From DAOULT01 sp964646625 (lineage in GTDB: Bacteria; Chloroflexota; Anaerolineae; CAZYHC01), in assembly GCA_964646625.1 (NCBI GenBank), contig CAZYHC010000010.1:56004-120003 (forward strand): a stretch of DNA of 64,000 nt. Direction: 5' to 3'. Within the stretch, counting starts at the first letter, position 1. Every line of letters begins with the position of its first letter. The notes beneath the pieces were generated by a model. That model was not told the origin of the DNA. It made no database searches and saw nothing but the letters and a program-made list of their open reading frames with translations. The position numbers and the translations under genes are program-made. This document shows, piece by piece, positions 26,255-34,736 of the stretch.

Positions 26255-26321
26255 TGCTATGACACGCTTCCACACGATTAGCCCGGACCTCACAGAAAAG
26301 AAGCAGCCCCACACAGCCCTC

Positions 26322-26386
26322 TTCCCTTTTGGGCGAAAATGAGTTATAATAGCTGCGTTGTGGCAAGCGGGTCGGACGCTTACAAA
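26322..26386 (+). repeat. 65-bp direct repeat, copy 2 (carries TATAAT)
   Basis: Second copy of 25452-25516, with TATAAT at 26345-26350. It lies directly upstream of the DUF2207 gene, so both copies would drive the gene that follows. A further stem AGAGGG/CCCTCT sits at 26388-26410. Confidence 0.9.
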
Positions 26387-26473
26387 GAGAGGGGCGTTCG
26401 ACAGCCCTCTGCTTCTGTAACCCACGAGGGCAGGTTAGCTATTGATTGGCTATTGAAGGGAGGAAAAAATCCG

Positions 26474-28348
26474 ATGAGAAAAAGAGTATATCTATGGCTG
26501 TTGATTATCTCACTGCTGGCCCTGGGGCTGGTGGGCATCGCTCAGGCCGCAGAGGAGAAGACCTTTCACTGGACGCAGTATGACTTTGATGTCACCATCA
26601 GGGACAACGGCGACGTGGACATCGAGGTGTACATGGACATCGAGTTTACCAAAGGCCAGTTCGAGCACGGCTTCTTTGCGTTCAGCACCGAGAGGGTAGA
26701 CGAAGTAACCAACGTCGCAGTGTGGGAGGGAAGACAACAGTATAGCCGGGGGCAAAATGCGGCTGGCACCTACTCGGCCTCTACTTCAGGGGGAGAATTC
26801 CGGCTGGACTGGTGGTTCCCTTCCACCGAAAGGGACAGTCGGTCATTTACGCTCAAATATACTGTTAAGGGCCTCATCCGTCTCTACGAAGGCGGCGATC
26901 AATTTTACGCCGATTTCTACTCCGGCGACAGGCCGGCCAGGATCGATCAGGGTACGATCACCATCCACCTGCCGGCTGCGGTCAAAGAAAGTGAGTTGAA
27001 AATAGGCACGGCCGGCCCCGATGCCGATTGGGAACTTGTTGACTCCAGGACGATATTGGTCGCCGCTCAGGATATACCGGCCAACAGAACGCTGACGGTG
27101 CGGGTGCAGTTCCCGCACGGACTGGTCACGGCCGCAAAGCCCGCCTGGCAGGAGGCTTACGACCGGCAAGCCGAATACGACGAAAACGTCAAGCCCATGA
27201 TCAACCTGTTCGTGGGAGTGGTGAGCGTGCTCCTTCTCATCGGCGGGCCGCTGCTGGTTTACCTGCTGTGGTACACCAGAGGGCGTGACAAGCCGGTCGG
27301 GCTGGTGGCCGATTACCTGGCCGAACCACCTTCCGACCTGCCGGCCGGGGTGGTGGGCACCCTGGTTGACGAGAAGGCCGAAATGAAAGACATTATCGCC
27401 AGCATCGTCGATCTGGCCCGGCGGGGCGTGCTGACCATGACCGAAGTGGAGGAACCGGGTTTCATTGGGATTGGTACCAAGCACGATTTCATCTTCCGCC
27501 AGGCCGACACCAGCCAGCCTCTACGCAAGTACGAGGAGCGGCTGATCTATCACCTGCTGGGCGGGATCCAGGAGCGGAAGCTCTCGGACCTGAAAGAAAA
27601 ATTCTACACCGCCATCCCCAAGCTGCAAACGGAGTTGTACCAGGAGGTAGTCAGGGAAGAATTTTTCCACGGCAGCCCAGAGAGAACCCGCAACGTATCC
27701 AGGGGGATAGGCATAGCCGGCCTGGTGCTGACCGGGGTGTTGGGTTTTTGTGGCCTGGCCTCGTTATCCACCTACACCGACGCGGCTATCTGCCCTTTCA
27801 TCGGCCTGGGCGTCGCCTTCATAGCGGTGATAATCGTCGGGTTCCACATGCCCCGCAAAACCCCTAAAGGGGCAGAAGCCTCAGCCCGCTGGCTGGCCTT
27901 CAAGCGTTACCTGAAAGACATCGAAAAATACACCGATCTGGAACAGGCCAAAGAGATCTTCGACAAATACCTGCCCTACACCATCGCCTTCGGCTTCGAA
28001 AGAAGCTGGATCAAAAAGTTTGCGGCCATAGATACCCCCGCGCCCTCCTGGTACATGCCGTACCCGCCCATCATCGTCACGGGCGACCGCGGACGCGGCA
28101 GAGGCGCGGGGCGGGCGGCCTCGACCGCAGGCGTGGGCGGTGGGCAAGCGCCCTCTCTGGAGGGCATGAGCCAGGGCATGGCCGCCTCGCTGCAAAGCAT
28201 GAGCGATGGGCTGGTCTCTATGCTCAATTCGGCCTCCAGTGTTCTGACCAGCTCTCCCGCTCCCAAGGCCAGCAGCGGCGGCTGGAGCGGCGGCGGTGGG
28301 GGCTCCAGCGGGGGCAGCATGGGCGGCGGCGGCAGCGGCTTCAACTAA
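26474..28348 (+). CDS. DUF2207 membrane protein with Gly/Ser-rich tail
   Basis: ATG 26474 with GGGAGG upstream decides the start. Signal peptide residues 1-26. An extracytoplasmic beta-rich DUF2207 domain (~27-225) contains ISDNGDVDIEV-like IRDNGDVDIEVYMDIEF. One helix near 245-268, a cytoplasmic winged region, two more helices near 415-460, and a low-complexity GGGGSSGGSMGGGGSGFN terminus follow, all typical of the family. DUF2207 proteins sit with SPFH/zinc-ribbon proteins in membrane-stress clusters (for example the ydj genes of Bacillus, from memory). It begins such a cluster here. Confidence 0.85.
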   Translation: MRKRVYLWLLIISLLALGLVGIAQAAEEKTFHWTQYDFDVTIRDNGDVDIEVYMDIEFTKGQFEHGFFAFSTERVDEVTNVAVWEGRQQYSRGQNAAGTYSASTSGGEFRLDWWFPSTERDSRSFTLKYTVKGLIRLYEGGDQFYADFYSGDRPARIDQGTITIHLPAAVKESELKIGTAGPDADWELVDSRTILVAAQDIPANRTLTVRVQFPHGLVTAAKPAWQEAYDRQAEYDENVKPMINLFVGVVSVLLLIGGPLLVYLLWYTRGRDKPVGLVADYLAEPPSDLPAGVVGTLVDEKAEMKDIIASIVDLARRGVLTMTEVEEPGFIGIGTKHDFIFRQADTSQPLRKYEERLIYHLLGGIQERKLSDLKEKFYTAIPKLQTELYQEVVREEFFHGSPERTRNVSRGIGIAGLVLTGVLGFCGLASLSTYTDAAICPFIGLGVAFIAVIIVGFHMPRKTPKGAEASARWLAFKRYLKDIEKYTDLEQAKEIFDKYLPYTIAFGFERSWIKKFAAIDTPAPSWYMPYPPIIVTGDRGRGRGAGRAASTAGVGGGQAPSLEGMSQGMAASLQSMSDGLVSMLNSASSVLTSSPAPKASSGGWSGGGGGSSGGSMGGGGSGFN

Positions 28349-28384
28349 AAAATCCGTAGAAAAATTCAAGGAGGGAAAAACAAC

Positions 28385-28903
28385 ATGGGAAAAATTGTTG
28401 GTCCGATCCTGGCTCTGATCGGAGTAGGGATATGCGTGGTGGGCGCGATCTGGATTGTGGCCGCGGGCAGAGGCGGAGAGGGCGGCATGAGCGCCGGAGG
28501 AACGGCCCTGGGATTCGCCCTCCTCTTCATCGTGGCCGTGCCCTTCGTGGCCGCCGGGGCTTTTCTGTTCATCAAAGGCCGCCAGGAAGCGGTGGAGATG
28601 GCCGAGGTGGAAAAAGAGCGCAAAGTGCTGAACATGGTACAAACCAGAGGACAGGTCAAAATCTCCGACATAGCCCTGGAGCTAGACATCACCCGTGACC
28701 AACTCAAGGATTACATTTACGACCTGGTGGGCAAAGGGCTTTTCACCGGCTACGTGGACTGGAAAGGCGGTCTACTGTACTCCAAACAGGCCAGCGAGAT
28801 GCCTTCGGGCAAATGCCCCAACTGCGGCGGAGAGCTGGAACTGGCCGGTAAGGGGGTGATAGCCTGCGAGTATTGCGGGTCGGAGATTTTTCTCACAAGT
28901 TAG
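28385..28903 (+). CDS. Membrane protein with winged-helix and zinc ribbon
   Basis: 172 residues, AAGGAGG upstream of ATG. Two N-terminal membrane helices (7-27, 42-63). A cytoplasmic PCI/winged-helix segment follows (MVQTRGQVKISDIALELDIT and RDQLKDYIYDLVGKGLF, ~83-120). The C-terminal zinc ribbon has Cys144, Cys147, Cys161 and Cys164. It follows DUF2207 by 36 bp and is probably co-transcribed; perhaps a membrane sensor. No name assigned. Confidence 0.7.
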   Translation: MGKIVGPILALIGVGICVVGAIWIVAAGRGGEGGMSAGGTALGFALLFIVAVPFVAAGAFLFIKGRQEAVEMAEVEKERKVLNMVQTRGQVKISDIALELDITRDQLKDYIYDLVGKGLFTGYVDWKGGLLYSKQASEMPSGKCPNCGGELELAGKGVIACEYCGSEIFLTS

Positions 28904-29020
28904 AGAAGCCTTTTCACACCAGGCTTCCATCAACCTATCGTCTATAGGAGGTGACAGACCGGTCCGCAAACTGTCAGCTTATTGGGGTTTATGGGTCAGG
29001 TTTGGGCAGGCAAACGATGG

Positions 29021-29026
29021 TATAAT
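29021..29026 (+). promoter_or_regulatory. Extended -10 promoter for yccF
   Basis: TGGTATAAT: TATAAT at 29021-29026 with the TGn extension and no clear -35. The predicted start near 29033 is just before AAGGAGGT at 29043-29050. Upstream, 28934-28976 contains two small stems (CCTAT/ATAGG; TGACAG/CTGTCA) around an orphan Shine-Dalgarno-like AGGAGGTGA. Confidence 0.55.
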
Positions 29027-29056
29027 GGGACCAGAATGTCTAAGGAGGTGTTCTAA

Positions 29057-29491
29057 GTGAGTAATACCCCAGTTGTACTCAAACAGAGTTCAACCCCATT
29101 CCTGATCAGAGCGGTGTATTTCATCTTCATCGGCTGGTGGCTGACCGGTCTCTGGATCAATGTGGCCTGGTTACTCAACGCCACCATCATCGGCCTGCCT
29201 TTGGGACTACTGATGATCAACCGCGTGCCCCAGGTGTTGACCCTGAAACCCCTGAGCCAGACGGTTACGGCCCGCGTGGATAAAAACGGCCAACTGGTGA
29301 GCGTCAGGACGGCAGGTGTCCCTCAGCATCATTGGTTGTTGCGCCTGATCTACTTCCTGCTCATCGGCTGGTGGGTAAGCTTCTTTTGGGCCAACGTGGC
29401 CTGGATCTTGTGCGTCACCATCATCGGTCTGCCTTTTGGCATCATGATGTTCAACAAGCTGCCGACCGTCACCACCCTGATGCGCACCTGA
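29057..29491 (+). CDS. yccF: YccF-domain inner-membrane protein
   Basis: GTG start with AAGGAGGT 6 nt away. 144 residues in two homologous halves, each with a hydrophobic block of the form YFxxIGWWxxxxWxNVAWxLxxTIIGLPxGxxMxNxxP (here IYFLLIGWW and CVTIIGLPFG in the second half). YccF is a widespread membrane family without an established function. It sits within the DUF2207/SPFH cluster. Confidence 0.88.
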   Translation: MSNTPVVLKQSSTPFLIRAVYFIFIGWWLTGLWINVAWLLNATIIGLPLGLLMINRVPQVLTLKPLSQTVTARVDKNGQLVSVRTAGVPQHHWLLRLIYFLLIGWWVSFFWANVAWILCVTIIGLPFGIMMFNKLPTVTTLMRT

Positions 29492-29501
29492 TGCAAAGTC
29501 G

Positions 29502-29879
29502 ATGAACGAGTCTGTAGAACGCTGGCTGAGGCAGGCCGAACACGATCTGGAAAGCGCCGAGAAGAATTTTGGCATCGAGCTTTACGATGTCTGTCTGATC
29601 CTCTGTCAGCAGGCGGTAGAAAAAGCACTCAAGGCCCTTTACATTCATCAGCATCATGAGGTACCCCCACGAGTGCATTCGCTGAGTAGATTGGTGGAGC
29701 TAACAGGTCTGCCTGCCGAAACGCTGATTCAGATAGAAGAATTAGATTCTTACTACTTCTTATTACGTTACCCCGAAATCGGGGACGGGCTTCCTTTTGA
29801 GATGTGCGATCGCGAAGATGCAGTGACCGGCTTGGAGAGAGCCAGGGAGCTTATGGATGCTGTCCGTCGGAGGTTGTGA
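29502..29879 (+). CDS. HEPN-domain toxin-like protein
   Basis: 125-residue helical HEPN protein: WLRQAEHDLESAEKNF, then DVCLILCQQAVEKALKALYI and PPRVHSLSRLVEL. The Arg-x-His near residue 57 corresponds to the HEPN Rx4-6H-type active region but with shortened spacing. HEPN proteins in HEPN/MNT pairs are RNase toxins neutralised by AMPylation by the nucleotidyltransferase, which is the next gene (3-bp gap). Confidence 0.85.
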   Translation: MNESVERWLRQAEHDLESAEKNFGIELYDVCLILCQQAVEKALKALYIHQHHEVPPRVHSLSRLVELTGLPAETLIQIEELDSYYFLLRYPEIGDGLPFEMCDREDAVTGLERARELMDAVRRRL

Positions 29880-29882
29880 TTT

Positions 29883-30227
29883 ATGGAAGATCAGGAGTTA
29901 GATGAAAAGGTATCTTATTTCTGCGAGCACTATCTGGAGAAGATCAAAGCCATTTACCGGCCTACCGGGCTTTGGCTGTGGGGCTCGCGTGCTCAAGGGA
30001 CAGCACATGAGTACAGCGACATCGACCTGATCATAGTCTCGGAAGAATTCGAGGGAATCAAATTTGTCCACCGGAGGCTCGACTTTAAACAACGCCTGGG
30101 ACTGCTGTGGGACAGAGAAGCAGAGATCGTTGACGCGGTATGCTACACTCCCCAGGAGTTTGAACGGAAACAGCGCCAGATCAGCATCGTTAACCAGGCC
30201 GTGGAGACAGGAATCCGCCTGATTTGA
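29883..30227 (+). CDS. mntA: Minimal nucleotidyltransferase (MNT) antitoxin
   Basis: 114 residues with the polymerase-beta-superfamily signature GSRAQGTAHEYSDIDLIIV: Gly-Ser at residues ~35-36 and the two catalytic aspartates of DIDLI. A third acidic residue lies near EIVDAV. In HEPN/MNT modules this enzyme AMPylates the HEPN toxin. The pair interrupts the yccF-to-SPFH cluster. Confidence 0.87.
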   Translation: MEDQELDEKVSYFCEHYLEKIKAIYRPTGLWLWGSRAQGTAHEYSDIDLIIVSEEFEGIKFVHRRLDFKQRLGLLWDREAEIVDAVCYTPQEFERKQRQISIVNQAVETGIRLI

Positions 30228-30271
30228 CAGGCTTTGGCAAGCTATAACTTAAGGAGGTGCAAAGAACAAAA

Positions 30272-30790
30272 ATGGACGACATTATGGGAAAAGTGACCGG
30301 GGCGCTGGGCGAGTTTGAGAAACTCGTCTCCCAGATACCGGGCTACAAGGGCTACAAAGACAAGGAGTTGAGGCGCGAAGCCGATAAGCTTTTGCGGGCA
30401 CAATTGGCTGCCCGTTTCGACGAGCAACGGCGCAAGATATCCGAGCTGCAAACCCAGCTTGTCAGCTCCGCCCAACTGGAGTACCTCGATGATCTGGGAC
30501 GGGCCGTCACCAAACTCCAGACCCTCATCGACCGCATCAAAGCGGCCAGTTACGGTTACGCCGGTTTCTTCGACGCCGTCAAAGTCAAAGAGGCGCAACT
30601 GGATGCCCTTTACAACTTCGACAGCGCCCTCATGGCCGAGGTGGATACGCTGGCAGCCGCCATCGACCAGGTATCCTCGGCCTTTGGCGCCGGAGAGGGC
30701 CAGAGCGAGGCCATTAACGAACTGATAGCCAAGATTCAGAGCATCAGCGACACTTTTGGCCGCCGCGAAGAAGTGATTTTGCAGGCTTAA
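30272..30790 (+). CDS. Coiled-coil protein preceding SPFH gene
   Basis: About 172 residues from ATG 30272 (AAGGAGG upstream, 14-nt spacing). Almost entirely helical: long heptad-like stretches such as ADKLLRAQLAARFDEQRRKI and ISELQTQLVSSAQLEYLDDL. Not PspA by sequence, but a helical soluble partner next to an SPFH protein is the same arrangement as PspA with YdjI. Function unresolved. Confidence 0.65.
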   Translation: MDDIMGKVTGALGEFEKLVSQIPGYKGYKDKELRREADKLLRAQLAARFDEQRRKISELQTQLVSSAQLEYLDDLGRAVTKLQTLIDRIKAASYGYAGFFDAVKVKEAQLDALYNFDSALMAEVDTLAAAIDQVSSAFGAGEGQSEAINELIAKIQSISDTFGRREEVILQA

Positions 30791-30843
30791 GAAAAGCAAA
30801 CTGTTCACTTTAAAAAATAGGTTTACCATAAGGAGGTTTACCA

Positions 30844-31902
30844 ATGGCACGGATTTTTGATAAAATCGAAGCGCCCGACATGGGGAGCGATGAACTGGTT
30901 TACCGCGTGCCGTCCCGTGGTTCGGGTGATTTCCGCATCGGCTCCCAGCTCATCGTGCAGGAGAGCCAGACGGCGGTCTTTTTCCGCGATGGCAAGGCCC
31001 TGGACACCTTTGAAGCGGGACGACACACCATCACCACGGGCAATATCCCGCTGCTGGTGAATTTGATCAGCATCCCCTTCGGCGGCGAGACGCCCTTCAG
31101 CGCCACGGCCTATTTTGTCAACATGAGGGAGATGCTCGATCTGAAGTGGGGCACCCCAGAAGCCGTCACCCTGCGCGACAGCGAATTCGGGATGGTGCGA
31201 GTGCGCTCTTTCGGCACCTACTCCATGCAAGTCAACGATCCGCAACTGTTCGTCAACAAGATTGTGGGGGCGCAGGGGCTTTATAGCACGTCCGACATCC
31301 AGGGCTACCTGCGTGGTATGATCATCTCCAAGCTGATCGACATCCTGGGTGAATTGAACAAAGAGAAACAAAAGTCGATCCTCGACCTCCCGGCCCTTTT
31401 CAACGAGATCGCGGCCGGAGCGAGGGCCAGCCTCCAGGACGACTTCAACGCCCTGGGGATCACGCTCAAGGCCTTCTACATTAACTCCATCAGCCCCACC
31501 GAGGAGACAGCCAAGGCCATCGACGAGCGGGCGGCTATGGGCGCTATCGGCGATATGCAGGCTTACATGCAGTTCAAGGCGGCGCGGGCCATGGGCGACG
31601 CCGCTCAGGCCGGTGGGGAGGCAGGCAGCATGACCGGCATGGGTGTGGGCCTGGGCGCCGGCGCCGGACTGGGGGCCGCCATGGCCTCCGCCGTTACCGG
31701 AGCGATGCAACCACAACAAACCCCTGCCCCGGCCCAGGCCACGATGGCCTGTCCCCATTGTGCGACCCAGATCCCGGCCGGCTCCAAGTTCTGCAACAGT
31801 TGCGGGAAAGAGATAGCGGCTGGGGGCTTCTGTAGCCAGTGTGGAGCGTCAGTGCCCCCAGATTCCAAGTTCTGCAACAACTGCGGAGCCAAGATCGCCT
31901 GA
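30844..31902 (+). CDS. SPFH-domain protein with C-terminal double zinc ribbon (YdjI-like)
   Basis: 352 residues, AAGGAGGT before ATG. The N-terminal ~230 residues are the SPFH/"virion core protein" type: ELVYRVPSRGSGDFRIGSQL, ESQTAVFFRDGKALDTFEAG, TGNIPLL, then a helical stalk and LKAFYINSISPTEETAKAI. An Ala/Gly-rich linker (~255-290) precedes two zinc ribbons with CPHC/CNSC and CSQC/CNNC. YdjI-type proteins form membrane-associated scaffolds in envelope stress. Last gene of the cluster. Confidence 0.85.
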   Translation: MARIFDKIEAPDMGSDELVYRVPSRGSGDFRIGSQLIVQESQTAVFFRDGKALDTFEAGRHTITTGNIPLLVNLISIPFGGETPFSATAYFVNMREMLDLKWGTPEAVTLRDSEFGMVRVRSFGTYSMQVNDPQLFVNKIVGAQGLYSTSDIQGYLRGMIISKLIDILGELNKEKQKSILDLPALFNEIAAGARASLQDDFNALGITLKAFYINSISPTEETAKAIDERAAMGAIGDMQAYMQFKAARAMGDAAQAGGEAGSMTGMGVGLGAGAGLGAAMASAVTGAMQPQQTPAPAQATMACPHCATQIPAGSKFCNSCGKEIAAGGFCSQCGASVPPDSKFCNNCGAKIA

Positions 31903-32071
31903 CGGCGGCCAGGATAGCTGCTTCACGAACAGGCTTATCCTTCTGAAAACAGGCACCTTTTATGGTGCGATACGGCCATGTCTGGTATCTGGGCAAGACG
32001 AGTGCGTTGTCTGCAATGGTGTGGGATAACGCATTCGCTATTCTTGAGGAGAGGCAAGGGGATGCAGAGGA

Positions 32072-32785
32072 ATGAGGGTTGACGGACGCGCCAGCGACGA
32101 ACTGAGGCCGACGATCATTATCCCGGATTACGTCGAATATCCCGAAGGCTCCGCCCTGATTGAGATGGGCAGGACAAAGGTGTTGTGCAACGTCACCGTC
32201 GAGGAATCATTGCCTTCCTGGCTGAGAGAAAGGGGTCAGGGCTGGGTCACGGCTGAATATGCCCTCCTCCCCCGCTCCACCCACACCCGCACCCCTCGCG
32301 AAACCAGAGGACTGACTGGCCGCACCCAGGAAATCCGCCGTCTCATCGGCCGCTCTCTGCGGGCTGCTGTGGACCTGGAAAAGTTGGGGGAGCGTACCCT
32401 GATCGTCGATTGCGACGTGTTCCAGGCCGATGGGGGCACCCGTGCGGCCTCTATCAACGGCGGTTACGTAGCCCTGGCGCTGGCCCTGGATCAATTGATT
32501 CGTGGCGGTCTGCTCCCCGCCACAGTGTTGCGCACGGCGGTGGCCGCCGTCAGCGTGGGAGTGGTGGAGGGTGTCCCCGTCCTGGATCCCTGCTACGAAG
32601 AGGACTCTATGGCCGAGGTCGATTTCAACGTGGTCATGACCGCCGAAGGCCATTACGTGGAAGTGCAGGGCACGGCTGAGGGACGCCCCTTCTCCAGAAA
32701 GACGATGGACGAGCTTTTGGACCTGGCAGCAAAAGGCGTCGGAGAGCTTCTGGCGTTGCAAAGGAAAGTGCTGAGGGACGAGTAA
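32072..32785 (+). CDS. rph: RNase PH
   Basis: 237 residues, standard length. A phosphorolytic 3'-5' exoribonuclease that trims tRNA 3' ends. N-terminal RVDGRASDELRP, the GQGWVTAEYALLPRSTHTR core, RTQEIRRLIGRSLRAAVDL and CDVFQADGGTRAASINGGYV (phosphate-binding region) are canonical. Followed by two same-strand genes at 25 and 0 bp. Confidence 0.95.
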   Translation: MRVDGRASDELRPTIIIPDYVEYPEGSALIEMGRTKVLCNVTVEESLPSWLRERGQGWVTAEYALLPRSTHTRTPRETRGLTGRTQEIRRLIGRSLRAAVDLEKLGERTLIVDCDVFQADGGTRAASINGGYVALALALDQLIRGGLLPATVLRTAVAAVSVGVVEGVPVLDPCYEEDSMAEVDFNVVMTAEGHYVEVQGTAEGRPFSRKTMDELLDLAAKGVGELLALQRKVLRDE

Positions 32786-32810
32786 CTGGCATTGAGGCAG
32801 AGCTTAACAC

Positions 32811-33248
32811 ATGCACAGGGCTGGAAAAGCTTTTGTTCACTTCAAAAGGCTGGGCCTGCCCCAGCAGGAGAGCGTGGATTTCTGGCTGGAAGACGAGGCT
32901 CTGGTCATCGTCCTGCCGCCTGATTTGTCAAAGCTGCTGGCCCAGGCGGCCCTTGCCGCCCTGGGAACGGTGATGACGACCTACCTCGGCGGCTCTCTGG
33001 AGGAAAAGGCTCAACCCAAAGTGCTGCGCATTCCTTTTGCCAGAGTCGTGCAGGTCGAAAAGCGCCACATCGTAACCAGGGAGTTCATTCACCTGACCTT
33101 TGAGGACGAAACGGGGCAAAGGGGACAGCTCGCCTTTGCCCCTTACATTGGCTCTGTCGTCTTTCCTGAGATCAAGACCGAGGAATGGATGGTAGAGCTT
33201 AAAGCACATCTGGAGCACCACGACGGAGAAAATTTCAAAGGAGGCTAA
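32811..33248 (+). CDS. Unrecognised 145-residue protein between rph and a GHMP kinase
   Basis: No family recognised. Mixed beta strands with one central hydrophobic segment (LLAQAALAALGTVMTTYLGG, ~42-61) that may be a membrane helix. It abuts the GHMP-kinase start directly (stop 33248, ATG 33249), so it is translated with it. Confidence 0.55.
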   Translation: MHRAGKAFVHFKRLGLPQQESVDFWLEDEALVIVLPPDLSKLLAQAALAALGTVMTTYLGGSLEEKAQPKVLRIPFARVVQVEKRHIVTREFIHLTFEDETGQRGQLAFAPYIGSVVFPEIKTEEWMVELKAHLEHHDGENFKGG

Positions 33249-34415
33249 ATGCAATATTATCTGACGATCCCGGCCAGAATCAACGTCCTGGGCAACCCGG
33301 CCGATGCCAACGAGGGAGCCCACGCTACCATTTCCGTGGCGATAGAGATCAGGGCCGGCGCTTTTCTGGAGCCCTGGGATGAGTTGGTGCTGGAGTACCT
33401 GGCCCGCGACGCCGAGGGAAAATGGGAAGTGGTGCAAAGCCAGGTATGCGACCCCTGCTCCCTGGTTTATGATGGCCCCTTCGACCTGATGAAAGGGGCT
33501 ATCAACCGTCTGGCTGCTTACAGCCCCGAATTCAGTCACAAGCTGGCCGGAAAGAGGTTTAAGATATCTGCCTGGACGGACGTGCCTCGCCATAGCGGAC
33601 TGGGCGGTTCGTCCCTGCCGGTGCTGCTGACCCTGGCCGGCCTGCGAGCATTCTACGACCTGGACCCCAAAAAACATAACGATTATATCCTGGCCGAGTT
33701 AACCCAGCGGGTCGAGGGGGCAGAGTTGGGCATCACCTGTGGTTTTGCCGACCGTTACGTGCCCCTTTTCGGGGGTATTGCCTATCTGGACTACCGGGGG
33801 AAGCTCCATCACAAACCCATCGGCCAGGAACCTTACGTCACCTATGAGCGATTGGATGATTACGTAAAGCATCTGCCTCTGGTTCTGGCTTACACCGGCC
33901 TGAAGCGAGATTCGGGCGACGTGCACGGGGTCATGCGGCCGCGTTACCTGGAGGAACACGCTCGTTGGTGGGGAGGGGCGGACAGTGTGGCCGCCTCCGA
34001 GGTTCCCCTGCAAAGCGCCGCGCCTTTTATGGTGCGCATCATGGCCGAAATCGGGGACACAGCCTGGCAGGGTAAGATGGCCCTGCTGGAGGGCGATTGG
34101 GAAACCTTTGGGGCGCTCATGAACGAAAACCATCGTCTGGTGAACGAAATGATGGAATACTGTGGTTTTCGCGAAGGGGCCGGCTGGGCCAACAACCTGC
34201 TGATCGAGACCGCCCTGAACAACGGCGCCCTGGGAGCCAAGCTGACCGGGGCCGGCAGCGGTGGCTCGGTGTTCGCCCTGGTACAGCCGGGCCAGGAAGA
34301 ACACCTGGTCGAGGTGCTCCGTCAGGCGGCGGCTGACAACGGCCTGACCCAGGCCCAGGTCTACAAGTGTCAGATCGCTTGCCAGGGGTTGATTATCTCT
34401 GCTTCTGCTGATTGA
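33249..34415 (+). CDS. GHMP-superfamily kinase
   Basis: 388 residues. The phosphate-binding loop RHSGLGGSSLPVLL begins near residue 113. The C-terminal glycine motif is AKLTGAGSGGSVFAL, and IPARINVLGNPADANEG opens the protein like galactokinase/mevalonate/heptose kinases (COG2605-like). It phosphorylates a small sugar or mevalonate-like substrate; which one cannot be said. A RfaE2-type heptose-phosphate nucleotidyltransferase elsewhere in the window (63058) makes sugar-phosphate activation plausible. Confidence 0.85.
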   Translation: MQYYLTIPARINVLGNPADANEGAHATISVAIEIRAGAFLEPWDELVLEYLARDAEGKWEVVQSQVCDPCSLVYDGPFDLMKGAINRLAAYSPEFSHKLAGKRFKISAWTDVPRHSGLGGSSLPVLLTLAGLRAFYDLDPKKHNDYILAELTQRVEGAELGITCGFADRYVPLFGGIAYLDYRGKLHHKPIGQEPYVTYERLDDYVKHLPLVLAYTGLKRDSGDVHGVMRPRYLEEHARWWGGADSVAASEVPLQSAAPFMVRIMAEIGDTAWQGKMALLEGDWETFGALMNENHRLVNEMMEYCGFREGAGWANNLLIETALNNGALGAKLTGAGSGGSVFALVQPGQEEHLVEVLRQAAADNGLTQAQVYKCQIACQGLIISASAD

Positions 34416-34507
34416 TTGGCAAACGCTTACGGAAGAGCGATACTATCTTTCTCTCCGAGAGACAGATGGTTAGCCCAAGGGGCTGCAACAGCCGCAGTCT
34501 ATAACAG

Positions 34508-34541
34508 AGGCCGGCCTCTCTATCAGGAGACCGGCCTTTTT
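34508..34541 (+). terminator. Rho-independent terminator after the GHMP kinase
   Basis: AGGCCGG (34508-34514) pairs with CCGGCCT (34531-34537), followed by TTTTT ending at 34541; the loop is long (~16 nt). It also lies just 3' of the minus-strand tRNA. Confidence 0.75.
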
Positions 34542-34545
34542 CACA

Positions 34546-34618
34546 GGTGGATGACGGGATTTGAACCCGCAACGACTGGTTCCACAGACCAGTGCTCTGC
34601 CTTTGAGCTACATCCACC
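34546..34618 (-). tRNA. trnH: tRNA-His (anticodon GTG)
   Basis: On the minus strand a full cloverleaf is readable. The acceptor GTGGATG pairs with CATCCAC. The D-arm region is AGCTCAAAGGCAGAGC, and the anticodon stem encloses loop CTGTGGA with anticodon GTG. The T-arm is GCGGGTTCAAATCCCGT. The extra G(-1) at 34618 opposite C73 at 34546 is the His-specific identity element. CCA is not encoded. Confidence 0.96.
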
Positions 34619-34631
34619 ACGATGCATATTC

Positions 34632-34660
34632 AGTATAGCACGTTTTTCCCCAAATGGCAA
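34632..34660 (-). promoter_or_regulatory. Promoter of tRNA-His
   Basis: Minus strand: TTGCCA (34655-34660), 17-bp spacer, TATACT (34632-34637), ending 14 bp upstream of the tRNA 5' end. Confidence 0.75.
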
Positions 34661-34736
34661 GTATGGTTAGAAGTGTTAAAACCCGCCGGGTGGTGGGACG
34701 TTATTTCTAAGTCTGAACATATTGAGAGAGGTTGAT

